In this document: positions 1 to 5,864 of the stretch, one piece after another
How positions within the stretch are numbered: the first letter of the stretch is position 1
Layout of the letters: the number at the start of each line of letters is the position of its first letter
From: Chloroflexota bacterium
GTDB taxonomy: Bacteria > Chloroflexota > Anaerolineae > 4572-78 > J111
NCBI GenBank assembly: GCA_003694775.1
Contig: RFJV01000003.1
Coordinates: 1 to 10,167, forward strand
Direction of reading: 5' to 3'
Length of the DNA: 10,167 nt
Notes under the pieces: model-generated
The model's input: only the letters and a program-made list of their open reading frames with translations
Database searches by the model: none
What the model was told of the DNA's origin: nothing
Program-made: the position numbers and the translations under genes

Positions 1-921
1 CCATTGCTGGTCATCGTGGGGCCGACCGCGGTTGGCAAAACCGCCCTTTCTCTCCGGCTGGCACGGGCGTTTGAGGCAGAAATCATTTCCGCGGACTCGC
101 GGCAGATTTACCGCGGCCTGGACATCGGTACAGACAAGCCATCGCCCGAAGCCCTGGCCGCGGCCCCCCACCATATGATTGACGTGGTCAACCCGGACCA
201 GGTGCTGTCGCTGGCGGAGTTCCAGGCCCAGACCTATGCCCTCATTGCCGGTATCCACGCCCGCGGTCGTCTGCCGGTGCTGGCCGGCGGAACGGGGCAG
301 TGGGTGTGGGCGGTGGTGGAGGGGTGGGGCATCCCCCGCGTGCCGCCCGACCCGGACCTGCGGGCTTCGCTGGAGGCCCAGGCCAGACTGCTGGGCCGGC
401 ACGTCCTGCACGCCCGTCTGGCCCACCTGGACCCGGAGGCGGCGGCCAAAATTGACCCGCGCAACCTGCGGCGGGTCATCCGGGCGCTGGAGGTATACTA
501 CAAAACCGGCCTCCCCATCAGCATACACCAGCGCAAATCACCTCCCCCCTACCGCACACTGGTCATTGGCCTGACCCGTCCCCGCCAGGAACTGTACGCC
601 CGCATCGACCGGCGAGTCGACCAGATGATAGAACGCGGGCTGGTGGAGGAAGTCAAACGGCTGGCCGATGCCGGCTACGACTGGCAGTTGCCGGCGATGT
701 CGGGTCTGGGGTATAAGCAAATTGGGGCCTATCTGCGGGGAGAAATTAGCCTGGAGGAGGCCGTGGCCCTGATAAAAAAGGAAACGCGGCGTTTTGTCCG
801 CCAGCAGTACAACTGGTTCCGGCTGGACGACCCGCGCATCCGCTGGTTCGAGCTGACCGAAGACGGTCCGGACCCATTTGAGGCGATTTGTCAGGCGGTT
901 GCCGCCCTGCTGGCGGGTTAA
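1..921 (+). CDS. miaA: tRNA dimethylallyltransferase (5' end outside window)
   Basis: MiaA transfers a dimethylallyl group from DMAPP to N6 of A37 in tRNAs that read codons starting with U; it acts in the cytoplasm. The reading frame is open from base 1 (first visible codon Pro). Counting from that codon, the P-loop GPTAVGKT is at residues 7-14, followed by the SADSRQIY segment at 30-37, DIGTDKP, the HHMIDV motif, an AGGTG turn and the family-typical DPRNLRRVIRALEVY helix. A TTG at base 4 could be read as a start, but the P-loop follows too closely, so the true start probably lies a few codons upstream of the window. The remaining length of about 306 residues is nearly full for the family. 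AGGTG is followed by QW where many homologues have LY, which is a minor variation. The stop codon overlaps the stop of the convergent kinase gene. Family assignment is secure; only the start is missing. Confidence 0.96.
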   Translation, partial: PLLVIVGPTAVGKTALSLRLARAFEAEIISADSRQIYRGLDIGTDKPSPEALAAAPHHMIDVVNPDQVLSLAEFQAQTYALIAGIHARGRLPVLAGGTGQWVWAVVEGWGIPRVPPDPDLRASLEAQARLLGRHVLHARLAHLDPEAAAKIDPRNLRRVIRALEVYYKTGLPISIHQRKSPPPYRTLVIGLTRPRQELYARIDRRVDQMIERGLVEEVKRLADAGYDWQLPAMSGLGYKQIGAYLRGEISLEEAVALIKKETRRFVRQQYNWFRLDDPRIRWFELTEDGPDPFEAICQAVAALLAG

Positions 922-2534
922 AGCCGCAGGTAGCGTTCTTCCAGGTGACGGTTGTCCATTGGCAGGGTAACCGTAAAAGTAGTTCCCTCTCCCGGCGTGC
1001 TTTCCACCGAGATTCTGCCGCCGCAAACCTCTGTCATCCCCCGGACGATGGCCAGCCCCAACCCAATCCCGCCGAACTCCCGCGTCAGCGACTGCTCTAC
1101 CTGGTAAAACGGCTGGAAAATCCGCTCCTGTTCCTCTGCCGGAATACCAATTCCCGTGTCCGACACCCGAATCACGGCCTCTGAGCCGTTCAAAGCGGCT
1201 GAAAATGCCACTCTGCCTTCGGCCGGGGTAAACTTGATGGCGTTATGCACCAGATTAACGATAATTAAATCCAGCTTCTGGCGGTCAATAATCATCGGCG
1301 GGAAGTCGGCAGGGATTTGGATGTCTACAGACAGCTTTTTCTCGGCCACCAGCAGTTTCATATCCTCAAAAACGGTCTGCACTGCCTGGCGCAGGTCAAC
1401 CTCATCCCTGGACAGGGTAATGACGCCCGTTTCCAGGTGCTTGAGGTTCAGCATGTCATCAATGAGGGATTTCAGCCGCAAGGCGTTTCTCATGATGTGG
1501 GATACGTACGTTTTCTGCACACTGTCCTGCAGGTCTTCATCCAGAACGGTGGCGTAGCCCATCAGGATTGCGAGGGGGGTGCGCAGTTCGTGGGCGGCAA
1601 TGTTGATGAACTCGCTTTTCATATGGTCCAGCTTTTTCAGCTCACTGTAAGCCTGCTGGATTTCCGAAAACAGGCGGGCATTTTCCAGGGCGATGGCGGT
1701 TTGCCCCGCCAGAACTGCCAGAAATTCACCGTCGCTGGGGGCAAAGGGGGTTTCCCGCCGCACCAGGACAATCACGCCCAGGATTTCCTTTTGGGATTGG
1801 AGAGGAGTTGCCAGAACTGCGACCGCGTCCAGCTGGTCGAGGATATCCTCAAAAACGTTATCCGGTGTTTGCCCGCGCCTGAGAGCCAGCTGGTCCCCTT
1901 GCTCCAACACCAGATTTGCCAGCGTATCTGCGGCGTCGGTAAACTGATTTTCACTGCCTTCAGCCACGCCAATGGAGCAGAAGTGCTGGAACGCGGCGTA
2001 CTGGGCATCAAAGGTATATATCAGGGCCGCGTCGGCCCGGGTTTCTTTCCGGGCAATCTCCATGGAGGTACGGAGGACTTTATCCGGCTCTACCGTTCCC
2101 ATCAATGTCTTGTTCAGGTCGAACAGAGGGATGAGAGACTGGAGCCGGTAATTTTCCTTCCGCAGGTGAACTTTTTCCAGGGCTTTGGCTACAGCCTGGC
2201 TCAGTTCCTGGGGTGTAAACGGTTTGGTGATGAACTCATCGATGCCCAGCTTCAGCGCCTCGATAACCATATCGATGGTGCTGTAGCCGGTCATCGTGAC
2301 GCAAATCAGGTTTGGGTCGTGCTTTTTGAGGGCCTGCGCTATCTCCAGACCGGTCATACCGGGCATTTTGATGTCGGTCAGGAGAAGGTCAAACTGTTCT
2401 GCCGCCGCCAGTCCGATGGCTTCCAGCCCGTCGCGGGCGGTTTTTACTTCGTATCCGTCAAAAGCCAGAACACGGGAGCACAGGTAGAGAACGTCGTCCT
2501 CATCGTCAACAACGAGAATTTTTTCCTTGGCCAT
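918..2534 (-). CDS. Receiver-GAF-histidine kinase (atypical hybrid sensor kinase)
   Basis: Two-component signalling protein of 538 residues. Domain order: an N-terminal receiver (about 4-120) with acidic pocket D10/D11, phosphoacceptor D54 in LLLTDIKMPG and K104 in ITKPF; a GAF-like sensor region (about 150-290); a short coiled linker; a HisKA dimerisation domain with phosphoacceptor H315 in AAHELRTPL; and a HATPase_c domain with N box NLVHNAIKF (N431), G1 box DTGIGI (459-464) and G2 box GGIGLGL (488-494). No transmembrane segment or signal peptide is visible, so it should be cytoplasmic, and the receiver may modulate the kinase. The ATG start is preceded by GGAG at a spacing of 9 nt. It has its own promoter (2592-2621), so it need not depend on the ABC operon upstream on the same strand. 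The signal and the partner output regulator are unknown. Confidence 0.95.
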   Translation of the reverse strand: MAKEKILVVDDEDDVLYLCSRVLAFDGYEVKTARDGLEAIGLAAAEQFDLLLTDIKMPGMTGLEIAQALKKHDPNLICVTMTGYSTIDMVIEALKLGIDEFITKPFTPQELSQAVAKALEKVHLRKENYRLQSLIPLFDLNKTLMGTVEPDKVLRTSMEIARKETRADAALIYTFDAQYAAFQHFCSIGVAEGSENQFTDAADTLANLVLEQGDQLALRRGQTPDNVFEDILDQLDAVAVLATPLQSQKEILGVIVLVRRETPFAPSDGEFLAVLAGQTAIALENARLFSEIQQAYSELKKLDHMKSEFINIAAHELRTPLAILMGYATVLDEDLQDSVQKTYVSHIMRNALRLKSLIDDMLNLKHLETGVITLSRDEVDLRQAVQTVFEDMKLLVAEKKLSVDIQIPADFPPMIIDRQKLDLIIVNLVHNAIKFTPAEGRVAFSAALNGSEAVIRVSDTGIGIPAEEQERIFQPFYQVEQSLTREFGGIGLGLAIVRGMTEVCGGRISVESTPGEGTTFTVTLPMDNRHLEERYLRL

Positions 2535-2591
2535 TCACCGGAACTCCATTGTTGTTGAGAAAAGAAGCTGTAGATGGTGCGTTATACCCAG

Positions 2592-2621
2592 ATTATACCA
2601 TCCTATGGGGAAATTTGTAAA
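2592..2621 (-). promoter_or_regulatory. Sigma-70-type promoter of the sensor kinase gene
   Basis: On the minus strand a TTTACA -35 (2616-2621) and a perfect TATAAT -10 (2592-2597) are separated by 18 nt. The expected transcript start near 2585 gives a leader of about 50 nt before the kinase ATG. It lies between the repeat tract and the kinase, which suggests independent transcription. The spacer is 1 nt longer than optimal. Confidence 0.65.
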
Positions 2622-2636
2622 CATTAAAGGGGGGAC

Positions 2637-2720
2637 GATTGGCGATTTACGATTTACGATTTACGATTTACGATTTACGATTTGCAATTGGTGATTTGCG
2701 ATTGGAGATTGGAGATTGAC
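2637..2720. repeat. Tandem heptamer repeat tract (GATTTAC / GATTGGA)
   Basis: Twelve consecutive 7-nt units can be laid in register. The first is GATTGGC, then five identical GATTTAC units (2644-2678), then diverging units GATTTGC, AATTGGT, GATTTGC, GATTGGA twice and GATTGAC. The tract fills the gap between the ABC ATPase stop and the kinase promoter. It resembles the short tandemly repeated repetitive sequences known from cyanobacteria and other bacteria with large genomes. No gene or clear terminator lies within it. The GATTGGA units are the reverse complement of the TCCAATC units found before lysY (8806-8865), so the same family recurs in this window. Confidence 0.9.
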
Positions 2721-2725
2721 AATCC

Positions 2726-3484
2726 CTACTCCCGGATGGCCTGCCGGATTTCGTAGGCCAGGCGGCCAAAAGCTTCGGAGTATTCGATGCCGTCGGGGCG
2801 GGGGCGGGGCAAATCAATGGAAAACTCCGCCGAAACCGTAGCCGGACGGGGGCTGAGCACCAGCACCCGGTCTGCCAGGTAGACGGCCTCGCGGATGTTG
2901 TGGGTCACCATAACCGCGGTCAGGCGGCGAGTCTGCCAGATGTGCAGAAGCCGGCGGTTGAGCCGCTCCCGCGTCAGCGCGTCGAGCGCGCCGAACGGCT
3001 CGTCCAGCAACAGCAGGCGGGGGTGCTGGGCCAGTGCCCGCGCCACGGCCACTCTCTGCTCCATCCCGCCGGAGAGGGATTTGGGGTACACGTCGGCAAA
3101 GTCGGCCAGCCGCACCAGCGACAGGGCTTCTGCCGCTCGCCGGTCCGCCTCGTCGGTGGGGAGGCCGGCCACCTGAAGCGGCAGGAGGACATTCTGGCGC
3201 ACCGTCCGCCAAGGCATCAGGTGAGGTTTCTGGAAAACCACGGCAATATCGGGATGGGGTTCGGTCAGCGGGACGCCTGCCAGCCGCACCTCGCCGCGTG
3301 TCGGCGGCAGGAGTCCCGCCAGCAACTGCAGGAGAGTGGTTTTGCCGCACCCGGACGGCCCGACAATGCACAGAAACTCACCCGGACAGACCGTCAGGTT
3401 GATGTCGGCAACGGCTTCCAGTTCTCCGGCGGCTGAATAGTAGGTTTTGGAGACCGCTACAGCTTGCAGAATAAAGTCAGACAC
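2726..3484 (-). CDS. ABC transporter ATP-binding protein, SsuB/TauB-type, of the flavin-regulated operon
   Basis: Cytoplasmic ATPase subunit of 252 residues, the usual length for the nitrate/sulfonate/taurine-type ABC family. Visible motifs are Walker A GPSGCGKTT (42-50), Q-loop Q85 in VVFQ, signature LSGGM (137-141), Walker B LLLLDEP (157-163), D-loop GALD and switch His195 in MVTHNIREA. The start is GTG at 3484, one base after the TAG stop of the substrate-binding protein gene, so translation is probably coupled. It is the last gene of the operon: permease, binding protein, ATPase. Specificity cannot be read from the ATPase itself, because the family is shared by sulfonate, taurine, nitrate and thiamine-precursor importers. 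The FMN riboswitch upstream of the operon points to riboflavin or a related flavin. Confidence 0.95.
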   Translation of the reverse strand: MSDFILQAVAVSKTYYSAAGELEAVADINLTVCPGEFLCIVGPSGCGKTTLLQLLAGLLPPTRGEVRLAGVPLTEPHPDIAVVFQKPHLMPWRTVRQNVLLPLQVAGLPTDEADRRAAEALSLVRLADFADVYPKSLSGGMEQRVAVARALAQHPRLLLLDEPFGALDALTRERLNRRLLHIWQTRRLTAVMVTHNIREAVYLADRVLVLSPRPATVSAEFSIDLPRPRPDGIEYSEAFGRLAYEIRQAIRE

Positions 3485-3485
3485 G

Positions 3486-4472
3486 CTATGGCCCTATAAA
3501 GCGGTTGGTAAACAGGGATTCGACCGCCAGCGGTGCGTCGAGCAAACCGGTTTTAACCATAAAATCCACCGAGGCTTGCCAGTCCTGCGGCTCGGAAAAG
3601 CCGGGCCGGTTCGACTGCCACAGCGCCAGCGACGCGTCCAGCACGGCCCGCTGGGTGGGAGCGGTTTCATCGGTGATTTCCGGGATGACCTGCCGGACAA
3701 TGGCAAACGCCTCGTCCGGGTTGTTCAGCGTATACTGCAGACCGCGAAGCGTGGCGCGGGTCATTCGCTGGACCAGGTCCGGGTCCTTTTCTATCAGCGC
3801 CTCGCCGGCTACCAGGCCGTTGGAGACCAGGTTGATGTAGTCCGACACCTCAATCACATTGACGGCCAGGCCCTCGCCGCGAAGCTGGTTTGGCTCATTG
3901 GCGACATACACCATCGCCGCGTCGACCGTGCCCTGCTGGAGGGCGGCGGCCTGGGTAAAACCTATCTCCTCCACGTTGACCGCCTCCTCGTCGATGCCGG
4001 CGGCATAAACCAGCGCCTTCCAGCCGATGAACGTGGCTCCAAAAAAGCCGGGCAGGCCCACCTTCTTGCCGGGCAGGTCGGCGGGGGAGCGAATACCGGC
4101 CTGCTCCAGGGAGGCCAGGGCCACGGGATAGCGCTGGTACCACTTCATCACATACACAACAGGCAGGCCCTGGGCACGGGCCAGGATGACCTGGTCGCCG
4201 CTGGCAATGGCAAATTCCCGTTTGCCCTGTGCGGCCAGGGCCACAAAATCGTTTTCAAAGCCGTATTCAATCTCTACCTCCAACCCTTCATCGGCGTAGA
4301 AGCCTTTCTGCTGGGCCACATACAGCGGGGCGAACTGAACATCGGGGATATAGCCCACGCCCAGCCGGACATGCTGGAGAGCCTGCGGAGTACTGGTCTG
4401 GGCCGACCCGCCCGCGCAGGCCGCCAGCACCAGTACGATGATGAAAGAGAACGCGATGTGTAAGGGTTTCAT
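3486..4472 (-). CDS. ribY: ABC transporter substrate-binding lipoprotein, NMT1/THI5-like (RibY-type)
   Basis: Substrate-binding protein that should capture the ligand outside the membrane and deliver it to the permease. The start chosen is ATG at 4472 (MKPLH), preceded by GAGGTG about 6 nt upstream; an in-frame ATG at 4484 overlaps that ribosome site and is less likely. The N terminus is a lipoprotein signal: short basic/polar start, hydrophobic core and lipobox LAAC with Cys19 as the predicted lipidated residue. The mature part opens with the NMT1/SsuA-like strand VRLGVGYIPDVQFAPLYVA followed by KGFYADEGLEVEI, and has the usual two-lobe length of about 310 residues. Homologues include ThiY (thiamine pyrimidine precursor), SsuA and RibY. 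The FMN riboswitch, rather than a TPP switch, favours a flavin ligand. The family call is strong; the ligand and symbol are inferred from regulation. Confidence 0.88.
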   Translation of the reverse strand: MKPLHIAFSFIIVLVLAACAGGSAQTSTPQALQHVRLGVGYIPDVQFAPLYVAQQKGFYADEGLEVEIEYGFENDFVALAAQGKREFAIASGDQVILARAQGLPVVYVMKWYQRYPVALASLEQAGIRSPADLPGKKVGLPGFFGATFIGWKALVYAAGIDEEAVNVEEIGFTQAAALQQGTVDAAMVYVANEPNQLRGEGLAVNVIEVSDYINLVSNGLVAGEALIEKDPDLVQRMTRATLRGLQYTLNNPDEAFAIVRQVIPEITDETAPTQRAVLDASLALWQSNRPGFSEPQDWQASVDFMVKTGLLDAPLAVESLFTNRFIGP

Positions 4473-4484
4473 ATAACACCTCAT

Positions 4485-4592
4485 GAGTTGGTGAGTTGGC
4501 GAGTTGATTAGTTGGCGAGTTGGTGAGTTCGGAAGTTTTCAATTTTGGCCCAAACTCCCTAACTCTCTAACTCTCCAACTCCCTAACTAACC
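4485..4592. repeat. Bipartite octamer repeat tract inside the transporter operon
   Basis: The gap between permease and binding-protein genes holds about seven 8-nt units of the type GAGTTGGY (4485-4540), a short middle segment (4541-4552), then five units of the type AACTCYCY (4553-4592), which are the reverse-complement form. The two arms could fold into a long imperfect hairpin in RNA or a cruciform in DNA. There is no run of T typical of an intrinsic terminator after it on the minus strand. No coding potential is visible. The tract ends right at the binding-protein ribosome-binding region, so it may affect the ratio of the flanking gene products. Confidence 0.88.
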
Positions 4593-4594
4593 TT

Positions 4595-5416
4595 TCACTC
4601 CCGCCAGGCCAGCAGACGCCTTTCCAGCCCGCTGACCAGCAGGTACAGAGCCAACGAGATAGCCGCCAGGGTAATCAGGGCGGCGAACATCAGGGGGGTG
4701 TTGAACAGCCCCTTGGACAGATTAATCAGGTAGCCCAGGCCCCGGTCCGCGCCGACAAACTCGCCCACCACGGCCCCAATCACCGACAGGGTGACGCCAA
4801 TCTTCAGCCCCCCCAGCAGAACGGGCAGAGCCGCCGGGACCTCCAGCATGGTAAATGTTTGCCAGCGGCTGGCCCGCAGGGAGCGCATCAGCGTCTGCAG
4901 GCCGTCATCCACCGACCGTATCCCGACGATGGTGTTGACCAGTACCGGGAAAAAGACCACCAGAGCACAGATGATAACCTTGCTCAATTTGCCGGAACCA
5001 AACCAGATAATCAGCAGAGGGGCAATGGCGATGGCCGGAATGGACTGGGAAGCCACAATGTACGGACCGGCCAGCCGCTCCAGCAGGGGACTCTTTGCCA
5101 GGAAGTAGCCGGCTGTGGTGGCCGCGGTCAATCCCAGGGCCAGCCCGCCCATAATTTCCACCAGAGTAGCCTGGGCGTGATACCACAGCAGGCCGCCGGA
5201 CGCGGCCTTGACCAGTTCCTGCCACACGGTCAGCGGGTCGGGCAGAATAAAGACCGGGTAGCCGCCCAGCTTTGCCGCCAGCGCCCAGACGGCCACGGTC
5301 AGCGACAGGCCGGCAATGATAGAAGCCACCTCCAGACTGAACTTCAGCGTCCGGTTCTGTTTTTCCCCCCGACGTACCTGCAAGGAATAGAATTTGCTGA
5401 ACGAGTCGATAAACAT
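4595..5416 (-). CDS. ribX: ABC transporter permease, SsuC/TauC-type (RibX-type)
   Basis: Inner-membrane permease of 273 residues, normal for the BPD-transporter family. The start is ATG at 5416, with GGAGG 7 nt upstream; the open frame extends upstream, but that part runs through the leader terminators and is not coding. About six membrane segments are visible (roughly residues 30-50, 84-107, 118-139, 145-165, 195-221, 243-263). The cytoplasmic EAA-like loop (about 172-195) ends in EVPAALP and would contact the ATPase. The IPAIAIAPLLIIWFG segment is typical of SsuC-like permeases. It is the first gene of the FMN-riboswitch operon, followed by the binding protein and ATPase. RibX/RibY were proposed by comparative genomics as a riboflavin ABC importer in Chloroflexus and relatives; flavin specificity here is inferred from the riboswitch. 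Confidence 0.9.
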   Translation of the reverse strand: MFIDSFSKFYSLQVRRGEKQNRTLKFSLEVASIIAGLSLTVAVWALAAKLGGYPVFILPDPLTVWQELVKAASGGLLWYHAQATLVEIMGGLALGLTAATTAGYFLAKSPLLERLAGPYIVASQSIPAIAIAPLLIIWFGSGKLSKVIICALVVFFPVLVNTIVGIRSVDDGLQTLMRSLRASRWQTFTMLEVPAALPVLLGGLKIGVTLSVIGAVVGEFVGADRGLGYLINLSKGLFNTPLMFAALITLAAISLALYLLVSGLERRLLAWRE

Positions 5417-5454
5417 AGCTTCCTCCCGAAAAAAGCCGCTGAAGCCGGCACAAT

Positions 5455-5486
5455 TAAGAAACGCCCCGAAAACATCTTCGGGGCGT
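5455..5486 (-). terminator. Third terminator-like hairpin of the flavin leader
   Basis: A perfect 10-bp stem (ACGCCCCGAA, 5461-5470, with TTCGGGGCGT, 5477-5486) closes a 6-nt loop. On the minus transcript it is followed by a U-rich but interrupted tail (UUCUUA). It ends about 40 nt upstream of the ribX start, so it could act as a weak terminator or a structural element just ahead of the ribosome site. Its 5' arm shares the sequence GCCCCGAAG with the first terminator. Confidence 0.65.
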
Positions 5487-5487
5487 G

Positions 5488-5525
5488 AAAACGGCGCGGG
5501 CAAATATCCACCCGGTTGCCGCGCC
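5488..5525 (-). terminator. Second terminator-like hairpin of the flavin leader
   Basis: On the minus strand GGCGCGGCAA (5525-5516) pairs with TTGCCCGCGCC (5503-5493), ten pairs with one bulged C, closing a 12-nt loop. It is followed by GUUUU. The GCGGCAA part of the 5' arm can alternatively pair with a segment upstream of the first terminator (5581-5589), so the hairpin may be conditional. It is weaker than the first terminator. Confidence 0.55.
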
Positions 5526-5533
5526 AGACCAAC

Positions 5534-5566
5534 AAAAACCCCGAAGTATGCAGTCATACTTCGGGG
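5534..5566 (-). terminator. Strong intrinsic terminator of the flavin leader
   Basis: A perfect 12-bp stem (CCCCGAAGTATG with CATACTTCGGGG, arms 5566-5555 and 5550-5539 on the minus strand) closes a 4-nt loop and is followed directly by five U residues. This is a textbook rho-independent terminator. It lies about 68 nt past the FMN aptamer and 118 nt before ribX, where a riboswitch-controlled terminator is expected. Confidence 0.92.
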
Positions 5567-5604
5567 CGATGGTATCCAGACGCGGCAACTTGCCGGGGAT
5601 TTTG

Positions 5605-5629
5605 GGCAGGCCAAAACAAAGGGCCTGCC
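5605..5629 (-). other. Hairpin between FMN aptamer and terminator
   Basis: GGCAGGCC and GGCCTGCC (5605-5612 and 5622-5629) form a perfect 8-bp stem with a 9-nt loop, starting 4 nt past the aptamer's closing helix. No U tract follows on the minus strand, so it is not a terminator. It is probably a spacer or folding-order element of the expression platform. Confidence 0.65.
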
Positions 5630-5633
5630 GAAC

Positions 5634-5785
5634 AACCTTCTCCCATCCGGACTATACCGTCGGCTTCAGATTTGCACTGAATCAGCGCCGCTGAACAAAG
5701 CGGCGGTCGCGGGCTTGGCTACCCCCGTAGCCTCACCGCCGGTCGGGAATTGCGGCTACCAGCCGCTCACCCTGCCCCGAAGGTC
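5634..5785 (-). ncRNA. FMN riboswitch (RFN element) aptamer
   Basis: On the minus strand the conserved RFN blocks occur in order: CTTCGGGGCAGGGTGA, a variable GCGGC/GCCGC hairpin, AATTCCCGACCGGCGGT, an AGGCTAC/GTAGCC hairpin, AAGCCCGCGA, a CGCCGCT/AGCGGCG hairpin, GATTCAGTGCAAATCTGAAGCCGAC, GGTATAGTCCGGATGGGAGAAGG. The closing stem pairs ACCTTC (5784-5779) with GAAGGT (5640-5635). In known members, FMN binding stabilises the aptamer and turns off riboflavin synthesis or uptake genes by transcription termination or by blocking translation. Here a strong terminator downstream favours transcriptional control of the ribX-ribY-ATPase operon. All core blocks look intact, so it should bind FMN. Confidence 0.97.
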
Positions 5786-5806
5786 TGTATTCGGTTGTAT
5801 GCAGAC

Positions 5807-5834
5807 ATTATATGCCGTCCGGGAAAATTGTCAA
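5807..5834 (-). promoter_or_regulatory. Consensus sigma-70 promoter of the flavin transport operon
   Basis: On the minus strand a perfect TTGACA (5834-5829) and a perfect TATAAT (5812-5807) are 16 nt apart. The transcript should start near 5800, about 15 nt before the aptamer, giving a leader of roughly 385 nt before ribX. A promoter this strong fits control mainly by the riboswitch rather than at initiation. Confidence 0.9.
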
Positions 5835-5849
5835 CTTCACCTTACTTGC

Positions 5850-5861
5850 GTGAAATTTCAC
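5850..5861. promoter_or_regulatory. 12-bp perfect palindrome upstream of the flavin operon promoter
   Basis: GTGAAATTTCAC is a perfect inverted repeat, between the LuxR-gene stop and the -35 box and centred about 56 nt upstream of the predicted transcript start. The position suits an activator site, and the length suits a dimeric DNA-binding protein. Its half-sites look CRP-like, but the spacing is 4 nt instead of 6. No binding protein can be named. Confidence 0.35.
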
Positions 5862-5864
5862 ACC

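Noticed and set aside
1317..2558. 413-codon open frame on the plus strand, antisense to the sensor kinase
   Set aside because: No domain or plausible ribosome site; the minus-strand frame has all kinase motifs.
2637..2720. CRISPR array
   Set aside because: Units are 7 nt in direct contiguity without spacers, and no cas gene is near.
3447..4463. 338-codon open frame on the plus strand, antisense to the binding protein
   Set aside because: Composition is a shadow of the minus-strand lipoprotein gene, and no family is recognised.
3486..4472. Thiamine-precursor (ThiY) or sulfonate (SsuA) importer
   Set aside because: The fold alone would allow it, but the upstream element is a clear FMN aptamer, with no TPP riboswitch and no sulfonate monooxygenase gene nearby.
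4485..4592. Rho-independent terminator between ribX and ribY
   Set aside because: The repeats could fold, but pairing is imperfect and no U tract follows on the minus strand.
5417..5635. N-terminal extension of the permease to an upstream start at 5635
   Set aside because: It would translate through all three leader hairpins, and the ATG at 5416 has a good GGAGG site and begins a normal-length protein.
5850..5861. CRP/FNR binding site
   Set aside because: The half-sites resemble TGTGA/TCACA, but the 4-nt centre does not match the 6-nt CRP or 4-nt FNR (TTGAT-type) consensus, and no regulator of that kind is in the window.
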